Positions 35,102 to 44,593 are shown, counted from the stretch's first letter. The stretch is 64,000 nucleotides of DNA from Streptomyces sp. CHD11 (GCF_018638295.1 NZ_JABTTS010000008.1:1-64000), one strand, 5' to 3'. The notes: a model not told the origin generated them from the sequence alone. Made by a program: numbers and translations.

Positions 35102-36063
35102 CGGAAGCGGTGTTCCGCGAAACCACCGCCGAGCCGCGGACCCAGGCGGTGCCGCTGTCCCACCTCTCCCTGGAACTCGGCCACTTCTACATGGAGGACC
35201 TCGAGGCCGGCCCCGGCCGTCTGCGGCTCCACTTCGAGCGGGTACGTCCCTGGGTGGAGGCGGCGCGCACGGCCGCGGCCGACCTGGCCGGCGGCAAGCG
35301 CCCCCGGATCAGCACCTGTTTCCTCGTCGACGACTACTTCACCCGTTTCTCCAGCCCCGCCGAACTCGTCCCCCTGCTGCTGGCGGAGGCCGGTCGCGCC
35401 GGGCTGAGCGTCGACTACCTGGCCCGCGAGTCCGGCTGCGCGGTCAACGGCAAGGTGCCCGTCGCGGAGGCGGTGGCCGGCCGCATCGTCGAGGAACCGC
35501 CGCCCGGCAGTTACGGCAACCGGCCCCCCGCCGCACAGACCGGCTGGCTGGCCAACGGGCTGCGCAGCCCCGCCGCGCGCACCCCCCAGGCCATGCGGAG
35601 GGCCACCGCCTGGCAGCCGCCCACGGAGACCGCGGCCCGCCGGCACTCCGTCTTCCTGGACGTCGAGCTCTTCAGCGACACCCCCGACGGGCAGCGCGTC
35701 TGGTCCTGCCCCTTCCTGGCCGCCGTCTGGCAGCTCGCCCGCCTCGGGCTGCTGCGCCACCAGGGCGGAGCCGTCCTCGACCCGCACCCCCACACCGGCC
35801 CGGCGTTCCCCGACGACTGGGACGAACTGCCCGCGCTCGTCCAGCTCAACCCGCGCGCCGACCCGTTCACCGCCTACCGGACCTGCTCCGTACTGCCCAA
35901 CCGCTTCCTGCCCGTCGAGCATGCCGTCCGGGTGATCCTCGACCAGATCGAGGTGGACGCGGAGGCCCTGCGCCAGGTCGGTGAACGGTCCGCCCGCGAG
36001 TCCGTGGCCGTGCCCGAGTCGGTGGCCGACCGCGTCTCCTACCTCTTCTACGCGGGGTCCTGA
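35098..36063 (+). CDS. SCO2522 family protein
   Basis: A 321-residue cytoplasmic protein coupled to the P-loop gene by an ATGA overlap. Segments such as PRISTCFLVDDYFTRFSSP and HSVFLDVELFSD are distinctive but match no known enzyme family. No signal peptide or membrane helices are seen. It belongs to the same co-occurring set and is immediately followed by the SCO2521-type gene. Function is unknown. Confidence 0.7.
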   Translation: MTEAVFRETTAEPRTQAVPLSHLSLELGHFYMEDLEAGPGRLRLHFERVRPWVEAARTAAADLAGGKRPRISTCFLVDDYFTRFSSPAELVPLLLAEAGRAGLSVDYLARESGCAVNGKVPVAEAVAGRIVEEPPPGSYGNRPPAAQTGWLANGLRSPAARTPQAMRRATAWQPPTETAARRHSVFLDVELFSDTPDGQRVWSCPFLAAVWQLARLGLLRHQGGAVLDPHPHTGPAFPDDWDELPALVQLNPRADPFTAYRTCSVLPNRFLPVEHAVRVILDQIEVDAEALRQVGERSARESVAVPESVADRVSYLFYAGS

Positions 36064-36064
36064 C

Positions 36065-37066
36065 ATGACGGGGGAGGAGACCGCACCGCGTGCCGTGCTC
36101 GCCTGCGGCGAGGTCCGGACCTGTCTGCTGCCCGCCGGGCAGGCGCTGGACAGCCGTGCCGCCGCCCAGTTGCTGCGGCTGCGCGCCGACGAGCGCGTCC
36201 TGGTCTCCGAACGCCCCAATCTCTACGGACGGTCCCCCGACACCCTCACCGGGGTCGACTGCCCCCTCCCCAGCTCCAACGGCTCCCGCGTCCGCGCGGT
36301 CGGCACGGTGGCCGCCCGGGCCGCGCTCACCGAGGGACGCGTGCTGCAGACCTCCGCGTACTTCCGTGTTCCCGCCACCGGCCCCGATCACCGCCGTTCC
36401 TGGGGCCACTACCTGGTACGGCCCGGAGTGGTCGAGCCGTTCGGCAAGCTGCCCCGCGAAGCGGTCGCCGAGGGCCTGCTCGACGGCGGGCGGCGCGGCG
36501 AACTCGACGTCGGGCTGATCGCCGGCGGACTGCAGACCCGGCTGCTGCGGCACCCGCTGCTCGACCAGCGGCCGCCCCTGAGATCCCGGCCCACCCGGCT
36601 GCGCTGGGTGGCCGTGCCCGCCCGGCAGGGCGACGGCCCGTCCATCGAGCGGTTCACCCTCGCCGCGGACGAGTTGCGCACCGTACTGCTGCGCGTCCCC
36701 GAGGGCGTCCGCAGCGCCGACGTCGCCGGGCTCTGCGACGACCTCGCCCTGCACGACTGGCTGCTGACGACCGTGGTCCGCATCCTCGACGGTATCCGCC
36801 TGGGACCCGGCGAACCCTGGCCGCGACCGGGCCCGCCCGGGGACCTTCCCGTCGTGGTCGGCGCACTGCGGCCCGCCGTGGACCACCTGCTGCACCTGTG
36901 GATGCCCCGGGCCCGGGTGTCCGGCGAACTCGCGCCCCTGTGGGCGGCGCTGGAGGAACGGCCAGGGTTCACCCGGCAGTGGCTCGCCCTCGTACAGCGC
37001 ATCCGCGACCAGTTGGTGCTGCACGCGATCCCCCCGCCGTACCGGGAGGTGGAGCCGAGACCCTGA
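36065..37066 (+). CDS. SCO2521 family protein
   Basis: A 333-residue cytoplasmic protein starting one base after the previous stop. It has no recognised domain. Repeated LLRL and VPDV-like segments and a C-terminal helical half (about 215-333) are visible. The tight spacing of the whole 31532-37066 block suggests the proteins act together, perhaps as a complex around the variant ATPase. Function is unknown. Confidence 0.7.
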   Translation: MTGEETAPRAVLACGEVRTCLLPAGQALDSRAAAQLLRLRADERVLVSERPNLYGRSPDTLTGVDCPLPSSNGSRVRAVGTVAARAALTEGRVLQTSAYFRVPATGPDHRRSWGHYLVRPGVVEPFGKLPREAVAEGLLDGGRRGELDVGLIAGGLQTRLLRHPLLDQRPPLRSRPTRLRWVAVPARQGDGPSIERFTLAADELRTVLLRVPEGVRSADVAGLCDDLALHDWLLTTVVRILDGIRLGPGEPWPRPGPPGDLPVVVGALRPAVDHLLHLWMPRARVSGELAPLWAALEERPGFTRQWLALVQRIRDQLVLHAIPPPYREVEPRP

Positions 37067-37169
37067 CCCACCCGGCCGGAACACCCACAGCCGCGAGCGG
37101 ACTCGACGGCACTCCACGCACTTCCCGCATCCCGAACCGACGAAGTTTCCCAACGGGGGGAGAAGCGAG

Positions 37170-38375
37170 ATGAGCACGGCACAGGCACCTCAGCCCGAGG
37201 GCACGTCGAGCCCGACGGGCACGACGGGCACATCCGATCACCCGGACGACCGGAGGCCGCCCGGCCGTCCGGCTCCGCCCCGCGCCCCGCACACCCCCGA
37301 CCGGCCACCGGCCGGCCCCGCCGCGGACACCACACCCAGGGGGACGCACCCGGCCCTCTGGTTCCGCGGACTGCTTCCCGGCCTCGTCGTCGGCCTGCCC
37401 GCCTGGGGCGCCGCCGCGTTACTGAGCCCGGAGGACGGTCTCGCACGGCAACTCGGCGCCGCAGGACTCGCCGCCGTCGCCGCGATCGCCCTCCAGTACA
37501 TCCGCCCCGACCCCGACCGGACGGCGGAGGAACGGGCCCGGCGGGCGGAGAGCCTGCTGGCCGAGACCGCCGCCACCGTACGGGACGGACTGCGGCGCTA
37601 CGACGATCTGCAGAGCGGCCTGACCCGGCACACCGAGGACATGAAGCAGATCGTCGAGGCCCGTCTGATCCCGCCCGCCCGTGTCGAGCCCCCGCCCCCG
37701 CAGGCCCTGGTCCGTATCGAATCGGTGCCCGACCTGGCCACCAACTTCGCCGAGGTCCTGGCGCCGGACCTGCCGATCCTCTCCACCTTCGTCCGCCTGG
37801 AGATGCAGCGGGTGATCGGTCAGATGACGGACCTCACCACCCTGACCGCGGAGTGCCCCGGGGAGAACCACGACTGGATGCTGTCCCTGACCCGTGCCGC
37901 GGAGAGCTCCATCTGCGCCACCAGCACCTCCGTCGACCGGGAGTTCTGGAACAGCGAGCCCGCGAGCCGCTATCTGCACGCCCAGAAGGAGGCGATCGAC
38001 GAGCACGGGGTCCCGGTCCGGCGGCTGTTCCTGCTGGAGAGCGCGCGCGAACTGGACGACCGGCTGCTGCGGCTCTGCGAGGAGCAGGAGGTCCTGCACA
38101 TCGAAGTGCGCGTGGCCGTCCTGCCGGAGCTGCCGCCGCACCTGCTGCGCGGCACCACCAACGACTTCATCGTCTACGACGAGGCGGTCTCCTTCGAGAT
38201 CGACCAGGACCTGCGCGACGTCAACATCAGAACCCGGCTCATCGCCCGCCAGGACCACGTCCAGGACCGGATCAAACGCTTCCGGGAACTCTGGGAGGCC
38301 GGCATGAGCCTGCGCGAACTGGAAGTACGGGTCGACGACGAGGAGGACGGCACCTGGATGGTCGACCGGGCGTGA
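37170..38375 (+). CDS. membrane protein with phospholipase-D-like C-terminus, TTA-containing
   Basis: A 401-residue protein. Residues 1 to about 55 are Pro/Thr-rich and disordered, two hydrophobic segments follow (from LWFRGLLPGLVVGLPAWGAA and LGAAGLAAVAAIALQYI), then a coiled stretch and a soluble C-terminal domain of about 220 residues. The C-terminal domain, with FWNSEPASRYLHAQKEAI and PVRRLFLLES, resembles PLD-fold or DUF6879-type domains of actinobacteria without HKD catalytic motifs. Codon 84 (37419-37421) is TTA, pointing to bldA dependence. It follows the SCO2521-type gene by 103 bp and may belong to the same locus. Confidence 0.6.
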   Translation: MSTAQAPQPEGTSSPTGTTGTSDHPDDRRPPGRPAPPRAPHTPDRPPAGPAADTTPRGTHPALWFRGLLPGLVVGLPAWGAAALLSPEDGLARQLGAAGLAAVAAIALQYIRPDPDRTAEERARRAESLLAETAATVRDGLRRYDDLQSGLTRHTEDMKQIVEARLIPPARVEPPPPQALVRIESVPDLATNFAEVLAPDLPILSTFVRLEMQRVIGQMTDLTTLTAECPGENHDWMLSLTRAAESSICATSTSVDREFWNSEPASRYLHAQKEAIDEHGVPVRRLFLLESARELDDRLLRLCEEQEVLHIEVRVAVLPELPPHLLRGTTNDFIVYDEAVSFEIDQDLRDVNIRTRLIARQDHVQDRIKRFRELWEAGMSLRELEVRVDDEEDGTWMVDRA

Positions 38376-38610
38376 CCCGTCGGCCCGGTCGAGCGGTTCC
38401 CGCGCAGCCCGTCCGTGCCGGTCGCCCCGGGGCCCCGGGTGCCTGTCGGACCGTGAGCGCGAGGCGCTGACGCCGGTCGCGCGCGGCCGCAGCGACACCG
38501 GGACCGCCCACGTTTCGGGACCGGGCCCGCCCCCCTCCGCGAAGACCCACGTGAGCCGGACCACGGGCAGCTCGGCGCGGCACCGGGGAGACCGTGAGCC
38601 GCCCGGCGGT

Positions 38611-38964
38611 TCACAGGGTGTGGTGCAGCCAGCGCTGGATGGTGGCGTTGATGCCGCCCGACAGGGCGCTCAGACTCTCGATGGCCTCGCGGTCCTCGGG
38701 ACGCGGCGGGATGCCGGCGGCGGTCAGCGCGGCGTGGAGGTCCAGCCTGCGGCGGTCGCGCGGGTCGATCCCGGTGCCGGTGCCGAAGTGGGTGTCGAGG
38801 CGGTCGGCCGGGTTCGGCGGGGCCGGGTGCGGCGCGGCGAGCAGGTAGTCGTCCGCCGGCTGCCCCTCCGCCGGGGGCCACCAGGCGGCGTCCGTGCCGT
38901 CGCCGACGGCGTAGGGGTCGACGAAGGCGTGGTGCGGGCCGTACTCGAAAGCGGTCGCGGTCAT
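38611..38964 (-). CDS. conserved hypothetical protein
   Basis: A 117-residue acidic protein beginning MTATAFEYGPHHAFVDPYAV, rich in Asp, Pro and Trp, with no recognised domain and no membrane segment. The start is ATG and AGGAGCC-like purines precede it. It is a single gene, convergent with the membrane-protein gene. The 235-bp gap before it (38376-38610) shows no other gene. Function is unknown. Confidence 0.6.
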   Translation of the reverse strand: MTATAFEYGPHHAFVDPYAVGDGTDAAWWPPAEGQPADDYLLAAPHPAPPNPADRLDTHFGTGTGIDPRDRRRLDLHAALTAAGIPPRPEDREAIESLSALSGGINATIQRWLHHTL

Positions 38965-39137
38965 GGCGGGCTCCTCACCGAAGGGTGTCGGTTCTGCACA
39001 CCAGGAGGCGGGGCGCGGGCGGTCCGGTTGCGAAGGAGGCGAAACGTCACGCCAACGGCGTCATCGGCAGTTCATCGTCCGGTCGGACGAACGCCTCGTC
39101 TCCGGAGGCCGCGGGACCCGGACCCGCGCCCCCATTC

Positions 39138-40631
39138 CTAGCGGCAGTACGTGTCCCGGTGCGGGCGCTCGCCGGTGGCCAGGAAGCGGGAGACCGTGCG
39201 GTCGCCGCAGACGTTGCCGTCGGCGAGGTAGGAGTCGTGGCCGGTCGCGTTCACGGTCACCATCACGGCCCGCCGGCCGAGGGCCTCGCGCATCTTCAGC
39301 GCGCCGCCGAGGGGCGTGGCGACATCCCGTTCGTTCTGGACGAGGAGGACGTTGGACGGTCCCCGGCCGGTGATCCGGGTCGGGGCCTCGCGGGGCGGGT
39401 AGGGCCACGCGGCGCACGGCATCACGTTGCGGGGCATGCCGGCGGTGAGCGGGTACCTGGCCCGGCTCTCGGCGACGCCCTTCTCGTACACGGCGGCCGA
39501 CCTGGGCCATTCCACGTCGTTGCAGAGCGTTCCGACGCCGACGGCGGTCACGTTCTGCGCCACCTCCTCCGGCGGCCCGGCCGGCGCGGGCGGTACGGTG
39601 CCCTCCCCGGCCGCCAGCATCAGCTTCGCGAGGGCCGGGTAACGGCCGGGCCGGTAGAGGCTGTCCAGCATGGTCTGGCGCAGGACGTTGCCGTTCAGCT
39701 CGTCCGGATCGGCGCCGGGCCAGGGGATCGGCTCGCGGTCGAGACGGGCGGCGAGCCGCAGGAACAGCGGGCGCACCCCGGCGGCCTTCTCCGCCACCCG
39801 GTCCGGGTTGTCGGGCGCCGACGCCCACGCGGCGAAGTGCGGGAACACGTCCTCGACGCCCTGCTCGTGCCCGGCGAGCCAGGCGCGGGCCACGCGTGCC
39901 GGGTCCGGGTTGTCGATGCTGTCCAGCACGATCCGGTCCGTCCGGTGCGGGAACATCTGGCTGTAGACCGCTCCGACGTACGTCCCGTACGAGACGCCCC
40001 ACGCGGAGATCTTCCGCTCGCCCAGCGCGGCCCGGACGCGGTCGAGGTCGCGGGCGTTGTCACGGGTGCTGATGTGCCGGATCAGTGCGCCGCCGTTGCG
40101 TGCGCAGGTCCCCGCCATGCGTTCGGCGGTGGCCTGGTTCTCGTCGATGCTGCCGTCCGGGGCCGGCCAGGGGCGCAGCTTCGTCAGGGCCAGGTCACCG
40201 GGCTCCAGCGCGCAGTCGACGGCGGTGGACGGGGCGAGCCCGCGGGGCGCGAACCCGATCAGGTCGTACTGGTCGCGCACCTCCTGCGGCAGCTTCTGCC
40301 CCTTGCCGGAGGGGTCGCCGAGGCTGGAGCCGCCCGGTCCGCCCGGGATGAGGAACAGCGCGCCGCGCCGCGCCCGGCCGTCCTCGGCGGGGACGCGGGA
40401 CAGCGCGAGGGAGATCTGCTCGCCGTCGGGATCGGCATGGTCCAGGGGGACCTGGAGGGTGGCGCACTGCTGACGGGGGTCGGGACCAGTGCCCTCGCAG
40501 GCCGACCAGGTGAGGGGCCGCGTGGTGTCCGTGGGGCCGGGTACGGCGTCGGCGGTCAGGGGCGGCAACAGTGCGACGAGGACGGCGGCGGGTACGGCGG
40601 TGAGGGCGAGGTTGCGTGTGATCGATGGCAT
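39138..40631 (-). CDS. secreted tripeptidyl-aminopeptidase-like alpha/beta hydrolase
   Basis: About 497 residues with a Sec signal peptide (MPSITRNLAL, hydrophobic core to about residue 28). The alpha/beta-hydrolase core has the oxyanion-loop motif PGGPGGSS, the nucleophile in GVSYGTY, and a C-terminal TAP-like domain carrying the probable Asp (NERDVATP) and His (ATGHDSYL). This matches Streptomyces secreted tripeptidyl aminopeptidases of the Tap/SlpD-E type, which remove N-terminal tripeptides from extracellular proteins. ATG 40631 begins the signal peptide; the longer frame to 40676 does not. Confidence 0.88.
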   Translation of the reverse strand: MPSITRNLALTAVPAAVLVALLPPLTADAVPGPTDTTRPLTWSACEGTGPDPRQQCATLQVPLDHADPDGEQISLALSRVPAEDGRARRGALFLIPGGPGGSSLGDPSGKGQKLPQEVRDQYDLIGFAPRGLAPSTAVDCALEPGDLALTKLRPWPAPDGSIDENQATAERMAGTCARNGGALIRHISTRDNARDLDRVRAALGERKISAWGVSYGTYVGAVYSQMFPHRTDRIVLDSIDNPDPARVARAWLAGHEQGVEDVFPHFAAWASAPDNPDRVAEKAAGVRPLFLRLAARLDREPIPWPGADPDELNGNVLRQTMLDSLYRPGRYPALAKLMLAAGEGTVPPAPAGPPEEVAQNVTAVGVGTLCNDVEWPRSAAVYEKGVAESRARYPLTAGMPRNVMPCAAWPYPPREAPTRITGRGPSNVLLVQNERDVATPLGGALKMREALGRRAVMVTVNATGHDSYLADGNVCGDRTVSRFLATGERPHRDTYCR

Positions 40632-40697
40632 GCGTACGAGCCTCACGGCATCGTCGCGATGCCCACATCCGGGCAACGCCCCTGTTTCAGCGGGGGT

Positions 40698-40991
40698 TTA
40701 CCCCAGGGGGCCGTGCATGGTCCCCACCGTGCGGACGAACTCCGTCCAGGTGGCCGACCCGACAACGATCACCGGACCGCCGGCGCCCAGCTTGCTGTCC
40801 CGCACGGGGACGACGCCGGGGACTCCGTCGGCTACTTCGAGGCAGTTGCCTCCGTTGCCGTCGCTGTGCGTGCTCTTTCGCCAGCGGGCGGCGCCGGGGA
40901 AGTCGTAGGCGACTTCGACGCAGCTGCCGCCCTCGCCGTTGCTGTGGGTGCTCTTGCGCCAGCGTGCGTTGCTCAGGTCGTACTCGCGCAT
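40698..40991 (-). CDS. tandem DUF397 domain protein
   Basis: A 97-residue protein with two DUF397 units: a partial one (ARWRKSTHSNGEGGSCVEVA) and a complete one (RWRKSTHSDGNGGNCLEVAD followed by VPVRDSKLG and FVRTV). DUF397 proteins are small actinobacterial partners of XRE regulators of the Scr1/WhiJ type and may act as antagonists of them. It overlaps the upstream XRE gene by 19 bp, so the pair is coupled. Internal duplication of the domain is visible. Confidence 0.85.
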   Translation of the reverse strand: MREYDLSNARWRKSTHSNGEGGSCVEVAYDFPGAARWRKSTHSDGNGGNCLEVADGVPGVVPVRDSKLGAGGPVIVVGSATWTEFVRTVGTMHGPLG

Positions 40992-41806
40992 CGTCTGAAG
41001 TCCTCCGCCGCCGACTCGACCAGGGCCAGGGACGCCTCCGGCGACAGCGTGGCGACCCTGAGCAGATCGTATGCGCGCTGTGCCCGCTTCACCACGGTCG
41101 GGTCATCCACCAAGGTTCCCGAAAACGAGGTCTCTGTATAGGCGACCGGCGGGGCATCGTCGAACTCCATGAGCGTTAGCATCCCGCCCATCGACGGGTG
41201 TGCCCCCTCCGTGTACGGCAGCACTGTGACCATTACCTGGCGTTCGCGGAGCAGGCGCGCGATATGCGTCAACTGCCCGGCCATCGCCTCGTACCCCCCA
41301 ACCGGCATGCGCAGCGCAGTTTCATGCAACACCACCCAATACTCGGGCCGTGTAGCGTCCGCGAGGATGTGCGTCCGTTCGAGGCGGGCCGCAACCTTCT
41401 CGTCGACATACTCGTCGGTGACGAACGGGTTGGCTGCCACGGTCACCGCGCGCGCATACATCGCCGTCTGCAAAAGGCCCGGCACCAGCGTCGGCGCGAA
41501 CTCGCAGATCCTCGTGGCGAGTCTCTCCAACTCCACAACTCCTGCGAAGTAATCCGCGTACCGCCGGTCGTCGATCAGCTTCCTGCACAGCCGCTCGAAA
41601 ATACCGTCGCTTCCCAGCGCCTCGTCGATCCGCTGGGCCACGTCCAATTGCGGTTTGCGGATGGCCTGTTCGAACTGGCCGATGTAGCCGCCCGAGACGA
41701 AGACCCTCGTCCCCAGCTCCACCTGCGTGAACCCGGCGTCCTCCCGGCGTCGCTTCAGCTCCGCTCCGAAGAACTCCCATGCCGCCTGGCGCGAACCGTT
41801 GGCCAT
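40973..41806 (-). CDS. XRE family regulator, WhiJ/Scr1-like (DUF5753)
   Basis: A 277-residue DNA-binding protein. An N-terminal Cro/C1 HTH (about residues 14-70, AELKRRREDAGFTQVELG) is followed by a DUF5753 ligand- or partner-binding domain (about 95-265) with VPGLLQTAMYARAV. Streptomyces carry many paralogues paired with DUF397 genes that influence development and antibiotic production. The overlapping DUF397 gene and the two small divergent genes at 41923-42344 complete the usual cluster. Its DNA target was not identified. Confidence 0.88.
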   Translation of the reverse strand: MANGSRQAAWEFFGAELKRRREDAGFTQVELGTRVFVSGGYIGQFEQAIRKPQLDVAQRIDEALGSDGIFERLCRKLIDDRRYADYFAGVVELERLATRICEFAPTLVPGLLQTAMYARAVTVAANPFVTDEYVDEKVAARLERTHILADATRPEYWVVLHETALRMPVGGYEAMAGQLTHIARLLRERQVMVTVLPYTEGAHPSMGGMLTLMEFDDAPPVAYTETSFSGTLVDDPTVVKRAQRAYDLLRVATLSPEASLALVESAAEDFRRCASTT

Positions 41807-41922
41807 TGATCAACCCCTTTGTGCAGCCACGAACTTGTAGGGCGCAAACCTCTTCCGAGTGTAGGCACTCAGCGTCACTCTTGGGATACGAAGAGTGAAA
41901 GCCGAAGGTGAGGGGAATCAAA

Positions 41923-42132
41923 GTGACGGCACAACACGCGGCGCACTGCGTCGAGGAAGCGGAGGAAGTGGTGGAGGATTTGCGGGCGGCACTCGCGAAG
42001 GCAGGAATTACCCTGCCGTCACTGGGTCTGGACCCGGTGAGTCTCGCGCGGGAGGCACCCTGTCCGCTGATCGAACTGGGACGGTGCTCGGTGGAGACCG
42101 CGCGGCGGATCGCGGCGGCGGTGCTGCGGTGA
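41923..42132 (+). CDS. small hypothetical protein of the whiJ-like cluster
   Basis: A 69-residue helical protein, VTAQHAAHCVEEAEEVVEDL followed by a Leu-rich part with CPLIELGRCS. GTG 41923 is preferred because AGGGG lies seven bases upstream; GTG 41908 is possible. Its stop overlaps the next gene. Small proteins of this type are often divergent from XRE/DUF397 pairs in Streptomyces. Function is unknown. Confidence 0.6.
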   Translation: MTAQHAAHCVEEAEEVVEDLRAALAKAGITLPSLGLDPVSLAREAPCPLIELGRCSVETARRIAAAVLR

Positions 42133-42344
42133 AACCGCCCGTCGGCGCGTACGTCGTGGACACCGGGACCGAGCGGATCGGCATCGTCATGGGGCATGAG
42201 GGGCCCTACGTCCAGCTGAGACCCTACGGCGGTGGCCGGGAGTGGGACGCCGACCCCCGCGTCGTCCGGCACGCGACCCCCGCCGAGCGGCTGCGCGCGG
42301 CGACGGCGTACGCCAATGCCCGCAGCCGCGGTGAGGTGCCCTGA
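42129..42344 (+). CDS. small hypothetical protein
   Basis: A 71-residue basic protein beginning with GTG and reading KPPVGAYVVDTGTERIGIVM. The pattern suggests a small beta-barrel (SH3- or KOW-like) fold often seen beside whiJ-type regulators. It is coupled to the preceding gene through a GTGA overlap and ends 21 bp before recO. Function is unknown. Confidence 0.6.
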   Translation: MKPPVGAYVVDTGTERIGIVMGHEGPYVQLRPYGGGREWDADPRVVRHATPAERLRAATAYANARSRGEVP

Positions 42345-42365
42345 GCGTAGGCGACAATGGGTGCC

Positions 42366-43112
42366 ATGAGTCTGTTCCGCGACGACGGCATCGTGCTGCG
42401 CACCCAGAAGCTGGGTGAGGCGGACCGGATCATCACTCTGCTCACACGGGGTCACGGGCGGGTACGCGCTGTGGCGAGGGGGGTGCGCCGGACGAAGTCG
42501 AAGTTCGGCGCACGCCTCGAACCGTTCTCGCATGTGGACGTGCAGTTCTTCTCGAAGGGCAGCGAGCTGATCGGGCGCGGCCTGCCGCTGTGCACGCAGA
42601 GCGAGACGATCGCTCCGTACGGCGGCGGCATCGTGACGGACTACGCGCGCTACACCGCCGGGACGGCCATGCTGGAGACGGCCGAGCGGTTCACCGACCA
42701 CGAGGGCGAGCCGGCGGTGCAGCAGTATCTGCTGCTGGTGGGCGCGCTGCGGACCCTGGCCAGGGGCGAGCACGCGCCGCATCTCGTGCTCGACGCGTTC
42801 CTGCTGCGCTCCCTCGCCGTCAACGGGTACGCGCCCAGCTTCACCGACTGCGCGCGGTGCGGGATGCCGGGGCCGAACCGGTTCTTCTCGGTCGCGTCGG
42901 GCGGTTCCGTCTGCCCCGACTGCCGGGTGCCGGGCAGCGTCGTACCCTCCCCGCAGGCCCTGGAACTCCTCTCGGCGCTGCTTACGGGAGACTGGGGGAC
43001 CGCGGACGCGTGCGAGGCTCGGTACGTCCGGGAGGGGAGCGGGCTGGTGTCCGCGTACCTGCACTGGCATCTGGAGCGCGGGCTGCGCTCGCTGAGGTAC
43101 GTCGAAAAGTAG
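42366..43112 (+). CDS. recO: DNA repair protein RecO
   Basis: A 248-residue recombination mediator that helps load RecA onto gapped DNA. The N-terminal OB-fold segment SLFRDDGIVLRTQKLGEADR and a zinc finger (CARCG and CPDC, about residues 163-185) are present. ATG 42366 matches the family start; ATG 42357 is an in-frame alternative. It is followed by uppS after 21 bp, the standard actinobacterial recO-uppS order. Confidence 0.93.
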   Translation: MSLFRDDGIVLRTQKLGEADRIITLLTRGHGRVRAVARGVRRTKSKFGARLEPFSHVDVQFFSKGSELIGRGLPLCTQSETIAPYGGGIVTDYARYTAGTAMLETAERFTDHEGEPAVQQYLLLVGALRTLARGEHAPHLVLDAFLLRSLAVNGYAPSFTDCARCGMPGPNRFFSVASGGSVCPDCRVPGSVVPSPQALELLSALLTGDWGTADACEARYVREGSGLVSAYLHWHLERGLRSLRYVEK

Positions 43113-43133
43113 GCACGAGGAGACGAGAGACAC

Positions 43134-43970
43134 ATGGCCGTACGCGGGTTCCTGGGGCGGCAGCGCCGGGAGTACAGGACACCGGAACCGCACCCGTCCG
43201 GCGCGCGGCCCCCGAGGATCCCCGGGGAACTGGTCCCGAAGCATGTGGCGATCGTCATGGACGGCAACGGTCGCTGGGCGAAGGAACGCGGTCTGCCGCG
43301 CACCGAGGGGCACAAGGTCGGCGCCGAGCGGGTGCTGGACGTGCTTCAGGGCGGGGTCGAGATGGGTGTGGGCGCCATCTCGCTGTACGCCTTCTCCACC
43401 GAGAACTGGAAGCGCTCGCCCGAAGAGGTGCGCTTCCTGATGAACTTCAACCGGGACTTCATCCGCAAGTCGCGCGATCAGCTGGACGAGCTGGGGATCC
43501 GCGTGCGGTGGGTCGGGCGGATGCCCAGACTGTGGAAGTCGGTGGCCAAGGAGCTGCAGATCGCCCAGGAGCAGACGAAGGACAACGACCGGCTGACCCT
43601 GTACTTCTGCATGAACTACGGCGGGCGTGCGGAGATCGCGGACGCCGCGCAGGCGCTGGCGGAGGATGTGCGGGCCGGGCGGCTCGATCCGTCGAAGGTC
43701 GACGAGAAGACGCTGCAGCGGTACATGTACTACCCGGACATGCCGGACGTGGACCTGTTCCTGCGGCCGAGCGGTGAGCAGCGGACGTCCAACTACCTGC
43801 TGTGGCAGAGCGCCTACGCGGAGATGGTCTTCCAGGACGTGCTGTGGCCGGACTTCGACCGGCGTGACCTGTGGCGGGCCTGTCTGGAATTCGCCTCCCG
43901 CGACCGGCGGTTCGGCGGCGCGATCCCGAACGAGGAGCTGCTGGCCATGGAGGGACGCCAGGAGTCCTGA
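43134..43970 (+). CDS. uppS: isoprenyl (undecaprenyl-type) diphosphate synthase
   Basis: A 278-residue cis-prenyltransferase that builds the polyprenyl carrier for cell-wall synthesis. [30 protein letters not shown] and [14 protein letters not shown] are intact. The ribosome binding sequence GAGGAG lies upstream of ATG 43134. It is the chromosomal housekeeping copy next to recO and so contrasts with the cis-prenyltransferase domain fused to a head-to-head synthase at 23028. The product chain length cannot be read from sequence. Confidence 0.93.
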   Translation: MAVRGFLGRQRREYRTPEPHPSGARPPRIPGELVPKHVAIVMDGNGRWAKERGLPRTEGHKVGAERVLDVLQGGVEMGVGAISLYAFSTENWKRSPEEVRFLMNFNRDFIRKSRDQLDELGIRVRWVGRMPRLWKSVAKELQIAQEQTKDNDRLTLYFCMNYGGRAEIADAAQALAEDVRAGRLDPSKVDEKTLQRYMYYPDMPDVDLFLRPSGEQRTSNYLLWQSAYAEMVFQDVLWPDFDRRDLWRACLEFASRDRRFGGAIPNEELLAMEGRQES

Positions 43971-44069
43971 GCGGGATGCGCGGGGCATCCGCGATGCCGG
44001 ACGGCTGAACCAGCCGGGACTGTCACTCGTTGTCAGGGAACATCGTTCCCGAGTTCGATGAGAGGCATG

Positions 44070-44552
44070 ATGAGCGGCTACAACCCACCTCCGGCATCCG
44101 GTGAGCCACGGCGCAGGCGCGGGAGAGTATTCGATGCGCTGGAGCGAGCACTGAAGCCCGGCAAAGCGGAGCAAGCGGAGGACCGTCGGTCCTTCTCAGG
44201 AAACCAGGCGGGAGAGAGCGGGGACCCCATGCCCTCCCGAGGCAGCCAGGAACGGGCCCGGCAGGAGTACCAGGACTGGCTGATGTCGCAGCCGGCCCTC
44301 ACGCCGAAGCAGCTCGAAGAACACCACGTCGAGCAGAACAAGACGAACGTGCGCTTCTTCTCACTCCCGATCAGCGCGGCAGGACAGGAAGCCCTGTGGC
44401 AGCGGGCCGGCGGGCCGAAGGCGTCAGATTCTCAGACCGATCAGGGTGCTGCTCGGTCGACCGCCGGGTATGCCCAGTCTCAGCAGGGCAGGGCTGCCCA
44501 GCCGCAGAAAGCTGCCCAGCCGCAGAAAAAGAGGGGCGGCTCCGGCCGGTGA
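44070..44552 (+). CDS. hypothetical protein, low complexity
   Basis: About 160 residues, hydrophilic and charged, with Arg/Glu-rich sequence in the first half and a Gln/Ala/Lys-rich tail containing repeated AAQPQK units. A central RFFSLPISAAGQEALWQRAG segment is the most ordered part. ATG 44070 fits AGAGG just upstream; ATG 44058 and ATG 44067 are alternatives. It is convergent with zur. No domain was recognised and function is unknown. Confidence 0.55.
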   Translation: MSGYNPPPASGEPRRRRGRVFDALERALKPGKAEQAEDRRSFSGNQAGESGDPMPSRGSQERARQEYQDWLMSQPALTPKQLEEHHVEQNKTNVRFFSLPISAAGQEALWQRAGGPKASDSQTDQGAARSTAGYAQSQQGRAAQPQKAAQPQKKRGGSGR

Positions 44553-44593
44553 CATCGCGGCCCCGCACGGGACCGGGGGAACGACGACGGGCG

